From assembly GCA_030427505.1 (NCBI GenBank), contig JAUICH010000001.1, positions 496,001 through 560,000 of the forward strand: 64,000 nucleotides of DNA, written 5' to 3'. This DNA comes from Verrucomicrobiia bacterium (GTDB lineage: Bacteria > Verrucomicrobiota > Verrucomicrobiia > Verrucomicrobiales > DEV007). Below the pieces are notes generated by a model. The model made no database searches. It was not told the origin of the DNA and saw only the letters and a list, made by a program, of their open reading frames with translations. The translations under genes were made by a program, and so were the position numbers. Of this stretch, positions 1 through 9,302 are shown piece by piece (the first letter of the stretch is position 1; each line of letters opens with the position of its first letter).

Positions 1-672
1 CAGGACCTGGACTTCCAGGTGTTTGGCGCGGGCGATGAAACGTTCCAGGAAGACGGCGGAGTTGCCGAAGGCCCGTTCCGCTTCGCCCTGGGCCTCGAGG
101 AGCTTGGTTTCCAGTTCGGATTCCTTGTAGACCACCCGCATCCCGCGGCCGCCGCCGCCAAAGGCCGCCTTGATGATGAGGGGAAAGCCAATTTCCTTCG
201 CGATCTTCAGCGCTTCCACCGGGTCGGACACCGGGTCTTCCGTGCCGGGCAGGGTGGGCACGCTCACTTTATGGGCCATGGCTCGCGCCGCGACCTTGTC
301 CCCCATCTGTTGCAGGAGGTGGGGCGAGGGACCCACGAAAATAATGCCGGCGTCCGCACAGGCTTTGGCAAAGTCAGGATTCTCCGAAAGAAAGCCGTAG
401 CCCGGATGGATCAGTTGGATGCCCTTCTCGACAGCCAGGGCGACGATACCCTCTATGTCAAGGTAAGCGCCCACGGCGCCCTTTTCCTTCCGCAATTGAT
501 AGGCTTCGTCCGCTTTGAAACGGTGCCGGGAGAACCGGTCTTCATCCGCGTAGATGGCGACGGTTCGCAGGCCCAGCTCCGTGGCGGCGCGGAAGATGCG
601 AATGGCGATTTCGCCGCGGTTTGCGGCCATTAATTTCAACGGGGTTTCCCCCTCGGAAGGAGCTGCGGACAT
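1..672 (-). CDS. pyc: Pyruvate carboxylase, N-terminal part (partial)
   Basis: The reading frame runs off the left edge, so only the first 224 codons are present. They encode the start of the biotin carboxylase domain: KLMAANRGEIAIRIFRAATE, then VAIYADEDRFSRHRFKADEA, IHPGYGFLSENP and the glycine-rich AFGGGGRGMR loop. The RFSRHRFKADEAYQL stretch is characteristic of pyruvate carboxylase rather than of acetyl- or propionyl-CoA carboxylase subunits. The enzyme would make oxaloacetate from pyruvate, ATP and bicarbonate. The ATG lies 8 bases after a TATATA box, so the transcript leader may be very short. The transcarboxylase and biotin-carrier parts must lie outside the window, so I cannot exclude a separate-subunit form. 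Confidence 0.85.
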   Translation of the reverse strand, partial: MSAAPSEGETPLKLMAANRGEIAIRIFRAATELGLRTVAIYADEDRFSRHRFKADEAYQLRKEKGAVGAYLDIEGIVALAVEKGIQLIHPGYGFLSENPDFAKACADAGIIFVGPSPHLLQQMGDKVAARAMAHKVSVPTLPGTEDPVSDPVEALKIAKEIGFPLIIKAAFGGGGRGMRVVYKESELETKLLEAQGEAERAFGNSAVFLERFIARAKHLEVQVL

Positions 673-680
673 GGCGGCAA

Positions 681-710
681 TATATAGGGGCCGCACGACA
701 GCCAGTGCAA
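681..710 (-). promoter_or_regulatory. Candidate pyc promoter with very short leader
   Basis: On the minus strand TTGCAC (705-710) and TATATA (681-686) are separated by 18 bases. Transcription would start within a few bases of the pyc ATG at 672, leaving almost no leader and no visible Shine-Dalgarno sequence. This is a consensus match by eye only. Confidence 0.3.
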
Positions 711-769
711 AGAAATTTGCCCGCTTGCGTTCCGAATGCGGCCATTTGAGGCCGCCGTGGATTCAGAGA

Positions 770-1693
770 TCAGTTTGCGCCCGCCTCCGGCGCATAGGTC
801 ATCTGCTCCACTGAGTAGCCCTTTTTCCGCAGGAGATCGACGACGCTCTTCTCTCCCACCAGATGCCCGGCGCCCACGACGAACATCATGTTCTTCTTGC
901 CCTGAATGGCTTTCTCAATCTCGGGGATCCAGCTGGCGTTCCGGTCGAAGAGGAGGATTTTCGCCAGTTCAGGGGCCTCCTCGAAGTCTTCGTTGACCAG
1001 TTTGTCCAGAGTGGCGGCGTCCCCTTGTTTCCAGGCGCTGATCATTTCGCCCAGAATTTCCGGCAGCTTCTCCACGGTCTCCAGCGTCATGGCCAAGATT
1101 TCCTCCTGCTTTTCCGCCGGTAGTTTGTCGAAGAGCTTTAGCTGAAACTCCATGGTCTCCAGCGCGCCGGTCGGCTTCCCGTCCGCCACGGCCCGGCCAT
1201 GGTACTTCATGTCCAGCCCCAGGTGGGGCAGGGCGCCCATCCGCAGCGCTTCCAGGCTACTGATGTTCATGGCCATGAGCCCCGGCTTCATCCGGTCGAA
1301 AACTGGCCCGCTCAAGCCGCGGCTTTTCAGGTAGTCCTGAAGCTTGGCGTAGGTTTCTTCGCTGAGGTGATTCTTGATGTGATCTCCCTCGGGGTAGCCC
1401 GCCATCTCCAGCATGGTCTGGACGTTGCTCAGGGCCATCGCGTCGTTCAGATCGATCTCGAAATAAAGCTTCCGGCTATCTTGATAAGCTTCCTCAAACA
1501 CCGGCGGAAGAGGGTAGTCCTGCTGCCGGAGGAGGTGAACCGAGCCCGCCAGGTAAATGGTGTTGTCCTCGTCCTCGATCTTCCAGAGGCAGGCGGTCTC
1601 TTCCGGCGCTGATGGTTCTTGGGCCAGACTGGCTCCGCCGAGGAGGCAGGCCAGCCCGGCGAAACTAGCCAGCGTGTAGGCTCGGGTTTTCAT
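770..1693 (-). CDS. TraB/GumN family exported protein
   Basis: This 307-residue protein has a signal peptide (MKTRAYTLASFAGLACLLGG, cleavage near SLAQ). It shows the TraB/GumN pattern: an early GSVHLL motif with its histidine, an internal helical region, and a C-terminal VVGAGHLVGEKSVVDLLRKK block. These Gx2H and GAGH blocks are the conserved parts of the family, which is suspected to include metal-dependent hydrolases or peptidases, but no bacterial role is firmly established. I chose the ATG at 1693 because it opens the signal peptide; the frame continues upstream for 20 residues without signal-like sequence. It stands alone, divergent from the VCBS gene that starts 75 bases away. Confidence 0.8.
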   Translation of the reverse strand: MKTRAYTLASFAGLACLLGGASLAQEPSAPEETACLWKIEDEDNTIYLAGSVHLLRQQDYPLPPVFEEAYQDSRKLYFEIDLNDAMALSNVQTMLEMAGYPEGDHIKNHLSEETYAKLQDYLKSRGLSGPVFDRMKPGLMAMNISSLEALRMGALPHLGLDMKYHGRAVADGKPTGALETMEFQLKLFDKLPAEKQEEILAMTLETVEKLPEILGEMISAWKQGDAATLDKLVNEDFEEAPELAKILLFDRNASWIPEIEKAIQGKKNMMFVVGAGHLVGEKSVVDLLRKKGYSVEQMTYAPEAGAN

Positions 1694-1767
1694 GGCAAAA
1701 GGCAGGGTTTCAGTGCATGAACTAACTGGAAAAGACCTTCCCCCGCAAAGCAAAACTTCCCCCGCTC

Positions 1768-2934
1768 ATGACACGCCCAATCAGTTTCCTTGCCGCTGGC
1801 TTCTTCCTTCTGCCCATCGTTGCCAAGGGTCAGGAACCGCCCGCGGCGGATCCCGCCTGGAAAAAGCACGTCATCCAGGATGGCTTCGCCACCCAAACTG
1901 CCGTGGCGGCGGATTTCACCGGAGACGGCCACATGGACATCATCGCCAGCAATGGCGGCAAGGTCCGGCTCTTTGCGGGGCCGGACTGGAAAGACGAGCA
2001 TGCGCTTTACGTATATCCGAAGATCAATACCCAGTGTATCCATGTTGAAACTTTTGATGTGGACGGCGACGGAGACCCCGACTACCTGGGCGCCAACTCC
2101 AAGGGCCCGGTCTTCTGGCTGGAAAACCCGGGCGGAAACATCGAAGGGCTCTGGACCTACCGCATCGTGGACGACCACCTGAACGGCATCCATTGTCTGC
2201 TGAAAGCGGATGTAAACGCGGATGGTCAGCCAGACCTTTTGGTAAACAATTTCGAGCCGGAGGGACCCCTGGGCGATTCACTTACTTGGCAGCAGGTGCC
2301 GGACCGGCCGCTTGAGGCGAAAACCTGGCTCCGGAACGTGTTCGCGCCCGGAGATGCGCCCGGCGGCAGCCACTACTTCGGATTTGGCGATGTGGATGGC
2401 GACGGCGATGGCGACATTGCCTGCGGCGCGAAGGGGGATCCGTTCCAAGGCGGCAACTGGTTTGCCTGGTGGAAGAACCCGGGCGGCGGCGGCGCCGGAA
2501 TCTGGGAAAAAGAAATCATCGCGGAGGGTCAGGCAGGCGCCACCAACATCCTTCCCGCCGACGTGAACGGAGATGGAGTCATGGACTTCATCGCCTCCCG
2601 GGGTCATGGCCAGGGTGTGCTGTGGTTCGAAGGACCGGGCCCGGAGTGGGTCTTGCATGACATACAGCCCGAGATCGTGGGGCCTCATAGCCTGACGGTT
2701 TCCGACCTGGATGGGGATGGTGACATGGACGCCGCCACTTGTGGCAAAGAAAGCCAGTGGGTGATGTGGTACGAGAACGACGGCTTGGGAAACTTCGCGC
2801 TCCACCTCATCGACGCCGGTCAAATGGCTTACGATATCCGGTCAACCGACCTGGACGGCGACGGGGACCTGGACCTCCTGCTGGCGGGCCACCGGTCGAA
2901 AAACGTGGTGTGGTACGAGAACCCGCTGAAGTGA
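1768..2934 (+). CDS. Exported VCBS/FG-GAP repeat protein
   Basis: This 388-residue protein has a short signal peptide (cleavage near VAKGQ). Seven calcium-binding-type repeats with the pattern D-x-[DN]-x-D-G-x-x-D are spread along the chain, including DFTGDGHMD, DVDGDGDPD, DVNADGQPD, DVNGDGVMD and DLDGDGDLD. The spacing fits one seven-bladed beta-propeller of VCBS/FG-GAP repeats with little else attached. Such proteins are secreted or surface-exposed, and this one carries no catalytic domain or sorting tail that I can see. Its ligand is unknown; carbohydrate or protein binding is only a family-level possibility. Confidence 0.8.
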   Translation: MTRPISFLAAGFFLLPIVAKGQEPPAADPAWKKHVIQDGFATQTAVAADFTGDGHMDIIASNGGKVRLFAGPDWKDEHALYVYPKINTQCIHVETFDVDGDGDPDYLGANSKGPVFWLENPGGNIEGLWTYRIVDDHLNGIHCLLKADVNADGQPDLLVNNFEPEGPLGDSLTWQQVPDRPLEAKTWLRNVFAPGDAPGGSHYFGFGDVDGDGDGDIACGAKGDPFQGGNWFAWWKNPGGGGAGIWEKEIIAEGQAGATNILPADVNGDGVMDFIASRGHGQGVLWFEGPGPEWVLHDIQPEIVGPHSLTVSDLDGDGDMDAATCGKESQWVMWYENDGLGNFALHLIDAGQMAYDIRSTDLDGDGDLDLLLAGHRSKNVVWYENPLK

Positions 2935-2961
2935 CCTCAACCAGCGGGCTGGGAACCCGCT

Positions 2962-3573
2962 TTACTGCGTGGCGCTGACGTCCAGGGGGCGCACAATCGG
3001 CCGCGCCTTGAGCGGAGGTTCCTTGGCGGGCGCGTCCCGGTCTCGGGCGCTCAGCTTGCGTTGGATGGGGGACTCGTTGGACTGAAGGTTGGCATGGTAA
3101 ACCGTGGACTCCTTCAGGTGCATCCAGAGACTGAAGCTGAGGGCCCAGCACCCTAGGGCCACGCTCACGCCGGCCAGTCCCAGTCCCAGACGATTGCGGC
3201 GGGGACCCACCAGCATGGCCGCGCCGGCCATGCCCGCCAGCCAGAGAAAGATCCACTTATGCTCCACCCGGTCTTGCGTGGTCTGGGCAAAGCCCGTCGC
3301 GCGGTCCGGCTCGTTATATTGATAAACCTTCTGAATCCGGTCCTGCGCCTCGGTCCGTGCTCTCAGGTAGGGTACAATGCACAGGCCAGACGCCACCAGG
3401 ACGACCAGAGCCGCTATCTGAACGCGGTTGTCCTTGGCGAAGAATCCCAGCGCGAACGCCAGGATGCCAATGCCGATCCCGTAGATGAAGATCGGCTCCA
3501 GGAGCAGAAACGCGTATTCGGGATCGCGTAGCGCGCCGAAAAATCGTTCGAAGTGTTCGATGAAATCTTTCAT
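2962..3573 (-). CDS. Hypothetical membrane protein coupled to ruvB
   Basis: This 203-residue protein has about four hydrophobic segments: IFIYGIGIGILAFALGFFA, IAALVVLVASGLCIVPYL, IFLWLAGMAGAAMLV and LAGVSVALGCWALSFSLW. A charged, proline-containing tail follows. I recognise no named family. The ATG at 3573 overlaps the ruvB stop codon as TGATG, which implies translational coupling; a GTG one codon upstream is also possible. The overlap indicates co-transcription with ruvB, but says little about function. Confidence 0.6.
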   Translation of the reverse strand: MKDFIEHFERFFGALRDPEYAFLLLEPIFIYGIGIGILAFALGFFAKDNRVQIAALVVLVASGLCIVPYLRARTEAQDRIQKVYQYNEPDRATGFAQTTQDRVEHKWIFLWLAGMAGAAMLVGPRRNRLGLGLAGVSVALGCWALSFSLWMHLKESTVYHANLQSNESPIQRKLSARDRDAPAKEPPLKARPIVRPLDVSATQ

Positions 3574-4667
3574 CACAGGAATCGGGTTTGCAGATCTTCG
3601 GGGGGCTGCGTTCCCAGTTTGGCATAGGCCGCCGCCATGGCCACGCGGCCCCGCGGGGTGCGTTTGATCAAGCCCTGCATGATCAGGTAAGGTTCGTAGA
3701 CTTCCCCGATGGTGGATTCGTCTTCGCCCACCGCCACGGCCAGGGAGTTCAGGCCCACTGGGCCTCCGGAAAACTTGTACACCAGCGCCTCCAGCAGCCG
3801 GATGTCCATCTCCTCCAGCCCATCGGGATCGATGTCGTACATGGCCAGCGCCGCGTCCGCGACCTTCTGGGTGATGATGTTGTCCGCCTTTACCTGCGCG
3901 TAGTCGCGCACCCAGCGCAGCAGGTTGTTCGCGATCCGGGGCGTGCCACGGGAGCGGGAAGCGATCTCCCGCGCGCCGCCCGTCTCAATGGGGATGTTCA
4001 GCAGACCGGCGGAGCGCTCGATAATGTGGCTGAGGTCCTCCACATTGTAGTAGTCCAGCCGGTTCGTCATGCCGAAACGGGAACGCAGTGGCGCCGTCAG
4101 CATGCCCGCCCGCGTGGTCGCGCCCACCAGGCAGAACTTCGGCAGATTGATCTGGATGGAGCGCGCGCTGGGACCTTGGTCGATGATGATGTCCAGCCGG
4201 TAGTCTTCCATCGCGGGGTAGAGGTATTCCTCAATGGAAGGGTGCAGCCGGTGGATTTCGTCGATGAAAAGAAAATCGCCCCGTTCCAGATTGGTCAGGA
4301 TGCCGGCCAGGTCGCCCGCTTTTTCGATTTGCGGACCGCTGGTGCAGTGAATGTGGCTGCCGAAAGCCTGGGCCAGAATGTGCGCCAGCGTGGTCTTCCC
4401 CAGTCCGGGAGGGCCGCACAGCAGCACATGGTCCAGGGCGTCATTTCGCTGGCGGGCCGCTTCCACCATCAGCATGAGCCTCTCCGTGACCTTGGCTTGG
4501 CCCCGGAAATCTTCGAAACCTGGGGGGCGCAGCGAAACTTCCAGCTCATCCGGCACGCTGTCTGCGGGCTCTTGGAACATACGCGGGCTGTTCACGGGAG
4601 AGTTAGCCGGCGGCTCAGGAAGCGTGCCGGTTGGCACAAAGGATGGGCTGGACGCGGTAGCGGGCAT
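3573..4667 (-). CDS. ruvB: Holliday junction branch migration ATPase RuvB
   Basis: This 364-residue protein is RuvB, the AAA+ motor that with RuvA drives branch migration of Holliday junctions. Visible parts are [12 protein letters not shown], Walker A GPPGLGKT (residues 85-92), Walker B FIDEIHRL (DE at 136-137), the sensor region [19 protein letters not shown] and the winged-helix C-terminal domain ending in TPRGR. The first 40 or so residues form a proline/serine-rich extension before the conserved core, longer than in most RuvB proteins; a later ATG at 4580 would remove much of it. ruvA and ruvC are not adjacent. A membrane-protein gene overlaps its stop codon. Confidence 0.95.
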   Translation of the reverse strand: MPATASSPSFVPTGTLPEPPANSPVNSPRMFQEPADSVPDELEVSLRPPGFEDFRGQAKVTERLMLMVEAARQRNDALDHVLLCGPPGLGKTTLAHILAQAFGSHIHCTSGPQIEKAGDLAGILTNLERGDFLFIDEIHRLHPSIEEYLYPAMEDYRLDIIIDQGPSARSIQINLPKFCLVGATTRAGMLTAPLRSRFGMTNRLDYYNVEDLSHIIERSAGLLNIPIETGGAREIASRSRGTPRIANNLLRWVRDYAQVKADNIITQKVADAALAMYDIDPDGLEEMDIRLLEALVYKFSGGPVGLNSLAVAVGEDESTIGEVYEPYLIMQGLIKRTPRGRVAMAAAYAKLGTQPPEDLQTRFL

Positions 4668-4955
4668 GGGAAACCGAGTGAAAACCCAAATGCGACAAAA
4701 TTTTTCCTAAATGTGAGACCATTAACATATCTAAGTAATAAAAGAAACCAAATTTACCGGCTAATCGGGCTCACTTCGCAACCAGGGGCCCTTTACGAGT
4801 GCATCGCTTGCAAAGATTAACCAAAGTTAAATACATGGAGTTCGTAGTTGAAAATTTCCGCCTTGACGCGACCTTATTTATTTTCGAAAAGAAGCGGTTC
4901 CATTCTTCTTGCTACAGATAAATTTCTAAACATACATCCAGCGATCCATTTTCAC
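4668..4955. other. AT-rich divergent intergenic region, ruvB/bamA
   Basis: This 288-base gap is clearly richer in A and T than the flanking genes and must hold the promoters for ruvB (leftward) and bamA (rightward). An open frame enters bamA from 4848 but lacks a signal peptide at its start, so I treat that part as leader. I see no RNA gene or strong hairpin. Confidence 0.5.
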
Positions 4956-7277
4956 ATGAATCTAGTCTCGGCCGCTTTTCGGAACATTCGTCAAATCATC
5001 TGTGCCTGGGGAGTGGGAACGGCCTTTTTGGTGTCGTCCTACTGCGCCTCCGCCCAAGAGGTCGGCCAGGCAAAGATCGTCAAAGATATTGACGTTCAAT
5101 ATGTGGGTGCGCCTACCGTGGCGGAAGACCGCATTCTTTCTTACATGTCCCTGAAGACGGGAGACGCCTTCACTCCCGGCGCCGTCGAAGAGGACATCAA
5201 GAGTATTTACAACAGCGGGGAAGTGGAAAATATCCGCATCCTTTCCGAGCCCCTCGGTGGTGGCGTTCGCGTCATTGTGGTGGTGCAGACCCGCTCCCTG
5301 CTCGGCCAGGTGATGTTCACCGGCAATACCGTGTTCCCCACGGATAAGCTGAAAAAAGAAGCCAGCCTGAGTGAAGGCGGCGCCATCAACGAAGAAGACA
5401 TCCAGAAAGCACGCACCAAGGTTCTCGATCTCTATCGGAAGAATGGCTATCCGGAAGCGACGATCAATTACCGTTTGTCCGCTCCTAACAAACAAGGCTA
5501 CTCCGATCTGATCTTCACCATGGACGAAGGTGGCCGCGGGGTGCTCCGCAAGATCGAATTCGTCGGCAACTCGGTCTTCGACTCTGGTGAATTGCGCAAG
5601 CAGATGGATCAGAAGCAGAAGAGCGTCTTTTCTCTTTTCTCCAAGGCGGGCCGAATCGACCAGACCACCATCGAGAATGACGTTCAGAAGATTGAAGACC
5701 ACTACCAGAACCATGGCTACCTGAACGCCCAAGTGGTGGATGTCCGCCGCGTGCGGGTGGACGACGAGCAGGTCGACCTTATTATCACCATCGAAGAAGG
5801 CCAAATGTGGACCGTCAATGACGTCCGCGTGAACGGCATCAATGTGCTGGACATCGGCACGGAAGTCAGCCCCTACCTGAAGATTCAGGGCGGTCAAACC
5901 TACTCCGGCCAGTTCCTGAAGGACGATCTTCAGTTGATCCAGGATCAATACGGCAGCCAGGGTTATGCTGACGCCGCGGTGGAGCCTCAGCTCATTGCCG
6001 CCGGCCCGAATCAGGTGGACGTCATCTATGACGTGACCGAAGGCCGCAGGTTCAGCGTCGGACGCATCAATATCGCGGGTAACGACAAGACGAAGGAAGA
6101 AGTCATTCGCCGCGAGTTGGCCATCGATCCGGGTGATGAGTTCGACACCGTGCGGATCGACGCCAGCCGTCAGCGTCTGGTCAACCTGAACTACTTCTCC
6201 AGTGTGGATGTTATGCCGGTGGACACGTCTTATCTGGACGTGAAAGACTTGAACATCCGCGTGACCGAGAAGCCGACCGGCACCATCAACTTCGGCGCGG
6301 GCTTCAGTTCCATCGACAACTTGGTGGGCTTTGTGGATGTCAGCCAGGGTAACTTTGACTTGGGTAACTGGCCGTCCATGACTGGCGCCGGTCAGAAGTT
6401 CCGCATGAGCCTGAAATACGGCACGGAACGCCGCGACTTCGTGATGAGCCTTACCGAACCCTGGTTCATGGGGCAGCGCCTCGCCCTCGGTGGGGAAGTC
6501 TTCTTCCGCGACCTGCTCTTCCTGAGCGACCAGTATGACCAGCGCCAGTATGGCGGCGCCATTTCTCTCCGGAAGCCCGTGGGTGAGTTCTCCTACGTGC
6601 GGGTGGAATACCGCCCGCAGATGTATGAAATCTTCGACGTGGAAGACGACGCTTCCGAGGAAATCCGCTCCGAGGAGGGTGAGTTCTTCGACAGCAATCT
6701 GGCGATCTCTTATGTCTATGACACCCGCGACAGCCTCTTCCTGCCTCGCAACGGTCACCGCGTCGCCTTGGGAGCGGACTACTCCGGTTTGGGTGGCGAT
6801 GTTGACACCTACGGGGTTAACGCGAGCGCCGCGAAGTATTTCAACCTGCCTCTGGATGGCATCCTGACGGTCGGTGGTAACATTGACATCGTGGACGGCG
6901 ATCCGGCTCCGATCTTCAAGCGCGTCTTCCGCGGTGGCAGTAACGACCTGCGCGGTTTCGACTATCGTGACGTGGGTCCGAAGGACGAATTCGGCGAGCC
7001 TCTGGGCGGCGGCACGGGTGTTGATGCCGTGGTGGAATACACCTTCCCGCTCATCGGCGACAAAGTTCGCGGTGCCTTGTTCTACGACATCGGTGTCGTG
7101 AACGAAGACTCCTGGGACTTTGACTTCGGTGATTACAATTCCGACTTCGGTTTCGGCGTTCGTCTCTTCATCCTCGGAGGTGCTCCAGTTCGCTTGGATT
7201 ACGCCATTCCGCTGGAAGCTGACGAGTTCAACGACGACGGAGGACGCTTCAACTTCACGTTCGGCTACCAATTCTAA
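4956..7277 (+). CDS. bamA: Outer membrane protein assembly factor BamA
   Basis: This 773-residue protein is BamA, the Omp85 core of the machine that folds beta-barrels into the outer membrane. It has a signal peptide cleaved near ASAQ (residues 31-34), POTRA repeats over roughly residues 38-430 (IVKDIDVQYVG, LGQVMFTGNTVF, VLRKIEFVGNSVF, WTVNDVRVNG, FSVGRINIAGND), and a C-terminal barrel with the LRGFDYRDVGP motif near residue 665. It ends in phenylalanine (FTFGYQF), as barrel substrates usually do. I chose the ATG at 4956 because it immediately precedes the signal peptide; the frame is open for 36 codons upstream. The ompH-like and lpxD genes follow, a common arrangement in Gram-negative bacteria. 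Confidence 0.95.
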   Translation: MNLVSAAFRNIRQIICAWGVGTAFLVSSYCASAQEVGQAKIVKDIDVQYVGAPTVAEDRILSYMSLKTGDAFTPGAVEEDIKSIYNSGEVENIRILSEPLGGGVRVIVVVQTRSLLGQVMFTGNTVFPTDKLKKEASLSEGGAINEEDIQKARTKVLDLYRKNGYPEATINYRLSAPNKQGYSDLIFTMDEGGRGVLRKIEFVGNSVFDSGELRKQMDQKQKSVFSLFSKAGRIDQTTIENDVQKIEDHYQNHGYLNAQVVDVRRVRVDDEQVDLIITIEEGQMWTVNDVRVNGINVLDIGTEVSPYLKIQGGQTYSGQFLKDDLQLIQDQYGSQGYADAAVEPQLIAAGPNQVDVIYDVTEGRRFSVGRINIAGNDKTKEEVIRRELAIDPGDEFDTVRIDASRQRLVNLNYFSSVDVMPVDTSYLDVKDLNIRVTEKPTGTINFGAGFSSIDNLVGFVDVSQGNFDLGNWPSMTGAGQKFRMSLKYGTERRDFVMSLTEPWFMGQRLALGGEVFFRDLLFLSDQYDQRQYGGAISLRKPVGEFSYVRVEYRPQMYEIFDVEDDASEEIRSEEGEFFDSNLAISYVYDTRDSLFLPRNGHRVALGADYSGLGGDVDTYGVNASAAKYFNLPLDGILTVGGNIDIVDGDPAPIFKRVFRGGSNDLRGFDYRDVGPKDEFGEPLGGGTGVDAVVEYTFPLIGDKVRGALFYDIGVVNEDSWDFDFGDYNSDFGFGVRLFILGGAPVRLDYAIPLEADEFNDDGGRFNFTFGYQF

Positions 7278-7294
7278 GCCAGACGGATTCCGCG

Positions 7295-7317
7295 CCTGAA
7301 TCCTTGCCGGATTCAGG
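7295..7317 (+). terminator. Hairpin after bamA
   Basis: A perfect 9-bp stem (CCTGAATCC / GGATTCAGG) with a 5-base loop lies 17 bases after the bamA stop. Only a weak T-rich stretch follows, so it may slow rather than end transcription into the next gene. Confidence 0.45.
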
Positions 7318-7442
7318 TTGCGCATTTAATGGAGTCGCTTTTAATTCAGGCTCCCCAGAGTCGTTGGGCGTCGTTTCGGATGATATGTCGCGGCGGTCGC
7401 CTTCGCCGGGCTGAAGTTCCAAAACCTGCAACCTATCTCTAA

Positions 7443-8060
7443 ATGAAACTACCTCAGATTGTCTCTCTTTCTTTGCTCGCGGCCTTCGCGCTGGCGGCGG
7501 CGCCAGACGCTGGCGCACAGGATTTGAAGATTGCGGTGGCTGATATCCAGGCCGCTCTCAACAAATACTACAAGACCAACTCCGAAATCAAAAACATCGA
7601 AGAGATTGCCGGCACTGAACGGGCCGCCGTGGACGAACGGGTCGCCGCCTTGAACATCTTGAACAACAAGCTCGGTGAGCTGGAAAAGAAAGTAAACGAT
7701 ACCTCTCTCAGCGAAGAGGCGCGGCGCGGCGCTCTCAGCGAAGCGCAGAATTATGTGGCTGAACGTACTGGGAAGCTACGCGAGCTGGAAGAAGCCCGCC
7801 GGGCGGGATCTGAAAAAGTCCTCCAGGCTCGCCAGGCCATGGAACAACGTCTTGTGGAAGACGTGAAGAAAGTGGTCGAGCAGATCGCTGCCGAGAAGGG
7901 CTTTGACATGGTGGTCGACAAATCGTTCCTGCCCCGTGCCAATAAAGTGCTCGTCTACACTTCCGAAAAAGTCCCGGATCTGACCGAAGACATTATCGCC
8001 GCGCTGAATAAAGACGCTCCGCCGGAAGCTGCGGCTCCCGCCGCAACGGGCGAGCAGTAA
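7443..8060 (+). CDS. OmpH/Skp-family periplasmic chaperone
   Basis: This 205-residue protein has a signal peptide (cleavage near DAGAQ, residues 22-26) followed by the OmpH/Skp layout: a short beta segment (LKIAVADIQAALNKY), a long charged coiled coil from about residue 45 to 140, and a closing segment (GFDMVVDKSFLP, VLVYTSEKVPDLTEDIIAAL). Skp-type trimers hold unfolded outer-membrane proteins in the periplasm and deliver them to BamA, which fits its place directly after bamA. The alanine/proline-rich C-terminus looks disordered. It is somewhat longer than E. coli Skp, mostly because of that tail. Confidence 0.88.
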   Translation: MKLPQIVSLSLLAAFALAAAPDAGAQDLKIAVADIQAALNKYYKTNSEIKNIEEIAGTERAAVDERVAALNILNNKLGELEKKVNDTSLSEEARRGALSEAQNYVAERTGKLRELEEARRAGSEKVLQARQAMEQRLVEDVKKVVEQIAAEKGFDMVVDKSFLPRANKVLVYTSEKVPDLTEDIIAALNKDAPPEAAAPAATGEQ

Positions 8061-8071
8061 AGTAAGCCCGC

Positions 8072-8123
8072 GGCGTGGGGAGAGGCACCGCCGAGAAGTG
8101 AATCTCCCCACCTGCCGCCTTTT
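8072..8123 (+). terminator. Terminator after the ompH-like gene
   Basis: The stem TGGGGAGA (8076-8083) pairs with TCTCCCCA (8103-8110), and GGCG (8072-8075) can pair with CGCC (8116-8119) across a bulge. Four T residues follow. This would separate the ompH-like gene from lpxD, implying that lpxD has its own promoter in the next 100 bases. Confidence 0.5.
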
Positions 8124-8228
8124 CGGTTCTATTGAGGGAAACCGTTCGCGCGATACCCATGGACCCCTGGACGGTTGTTTGTCCGGAGGTCCCGGGGCGA
8201 GCTGAAAAACTTTAACGGCTGACATACC

Positions 8229-9302
8229 GTGCAGATTACGTTAGGGGAACTTGCTAAGCTCGTGGAGGGCACCATCGTCCGTGGGGCCGAGGACGCGGTC
8301 TACATGGGCCTTTCCGCCTTGACCGATGCCCTGCCGGATGAGGTCAGTTTTTTCGGAAATCCCAAGTACGCGGATGATTTGAGCAAGACCAAGGCCGGCG
8401 TCGTGCTCATTCCCGAAATGGAGGTGAATGCCCCGGAATCGGTGGCGCTGATCCGGGTATCAAATCCCACCAGCGCTTTCGAACGGGTCGTCCATCACTA
8501 TGCGGCGCCGAAGCGTCCGTTCGTTCCAGGCGTGCATCCCTCCGCGGTCGTGGCGGAAGATGTGAGCTTCAATCCCGATAAAGTCTGTATCAGCCCGAAT
8601 GTTGTCATCGAATCCGGTGTCTCGATCGGAGACGGCACCTTCATCGGCGCCGGTTCGGTCATCTCCATTGGAACGAAAATCGGGCGGGATTGCCAGATCA
8701 AGCACAACGTCACGATCTGTGAGGGTACTATTATTGGAGACCGGGTCATCATCTTCGGCGGAGTTGTGATCGGGTCGGATGGCTACGGCTATCAGTTGGT
8801 GGATGGGAAGTATCAGAAGATCGATCAACTAGGGATTGTCCGAATTGGGGATGATGTAGAGATCGGAGCCAATTCCACAGTCGACCGCGCCCGTTTTGGC
8901 GAGACGGTTATCGGAGAGGGCACCAAGATCGACAACCTCGTCCAAATCGGTCACAACTGCGTGATTGGGAAGCACTGTCTCTTCGTGGCGATGGTGGGTG
9001 TCGCCGGTTCCACCCGTGTGGGAGACTACTGCATTTTCGGCGCCCAAGTGGGGGTCGCCGGACACCTTTTGTTGGAGGATCACGTCACCGTGGCGGCCCG
9101 CTCCGGTGTCATCAACAATTTGTACTCGGGAAACACCTATTTCGGCTATCCCGCCGTGCCCATGAAACAGAACCTCCGGCACACCATGCACGTCAAGCGG
9201 CTTGGAAAATTCTTCGAACGGGTGCGTGACCTGGAAGCGAAGGTCGCGAAGTTAGACGGGTCGGAATCGAACGAAGACGCCTCTGCCGGGAAACCGGATT
9301 AG
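8229..9302 (+). CDS. lpxD: UDP-3-O-acylglucosamine N-acyltransferase LpxD
   Basis: This 357-residue LpxD adds the second acyl chain in lipid A synthesis. An N-terminal uridine-binding domain (LGELAKLVEG, FFGNPKYADDL) is followed by a left-handed beta-helix of hexapeptide repeats (IGDGTFIGAGSVI, IGEGTKIDNLVQIGHN) with the catalytic-type histidine at 242 in IGHNCVIG, and a C-terminal helical extension (HTMHVKRLGKFFERVRDLE). The start is GTG at 8229; no better in-frame start precedes the conserved MQITLGELA. Its last four bases overlap the end of the convergent nuclease gene. Confidence 0.93.
   Translation: MQITLGELAKLVEGTIVRGAEDAVYMGLSALTDALPDEVSFFGNPKYADDLSKTKAGVVLIPEMEVNAPESVALIRVSNPTSAFERVVHHYAAPKRPFVPGVHPSAVVAEDVSFNPDKVCISPNVVIESGVSIGDGTFIGAGSVISIGTKIGRDCQIKHNVTICEGTIIGDRVIIFGGVVIGSDGYGYQLVDGKYQKIDQLGIVRIGDDVEIGANSTVDRARFGETVIGEGTKIDNLVQIGHNCVIGKHCLFVAMVGVAGSTRVGDYCIFGAQVGVAGHLLLEDHVTVAARSGVINNLYSGNTYFGYPAVPMKQNLRHTMHVKRLGKFFERVRDLEAKVAKLDGSESNEDASAGKPD

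Noticed and set aside
4962-7325. 787-codon open frame on the minus strand opposite bamA
   Set aside because: It mirrors the codon bias of bamA and shows no recognisable domain; bamA on the plus strand is certain.
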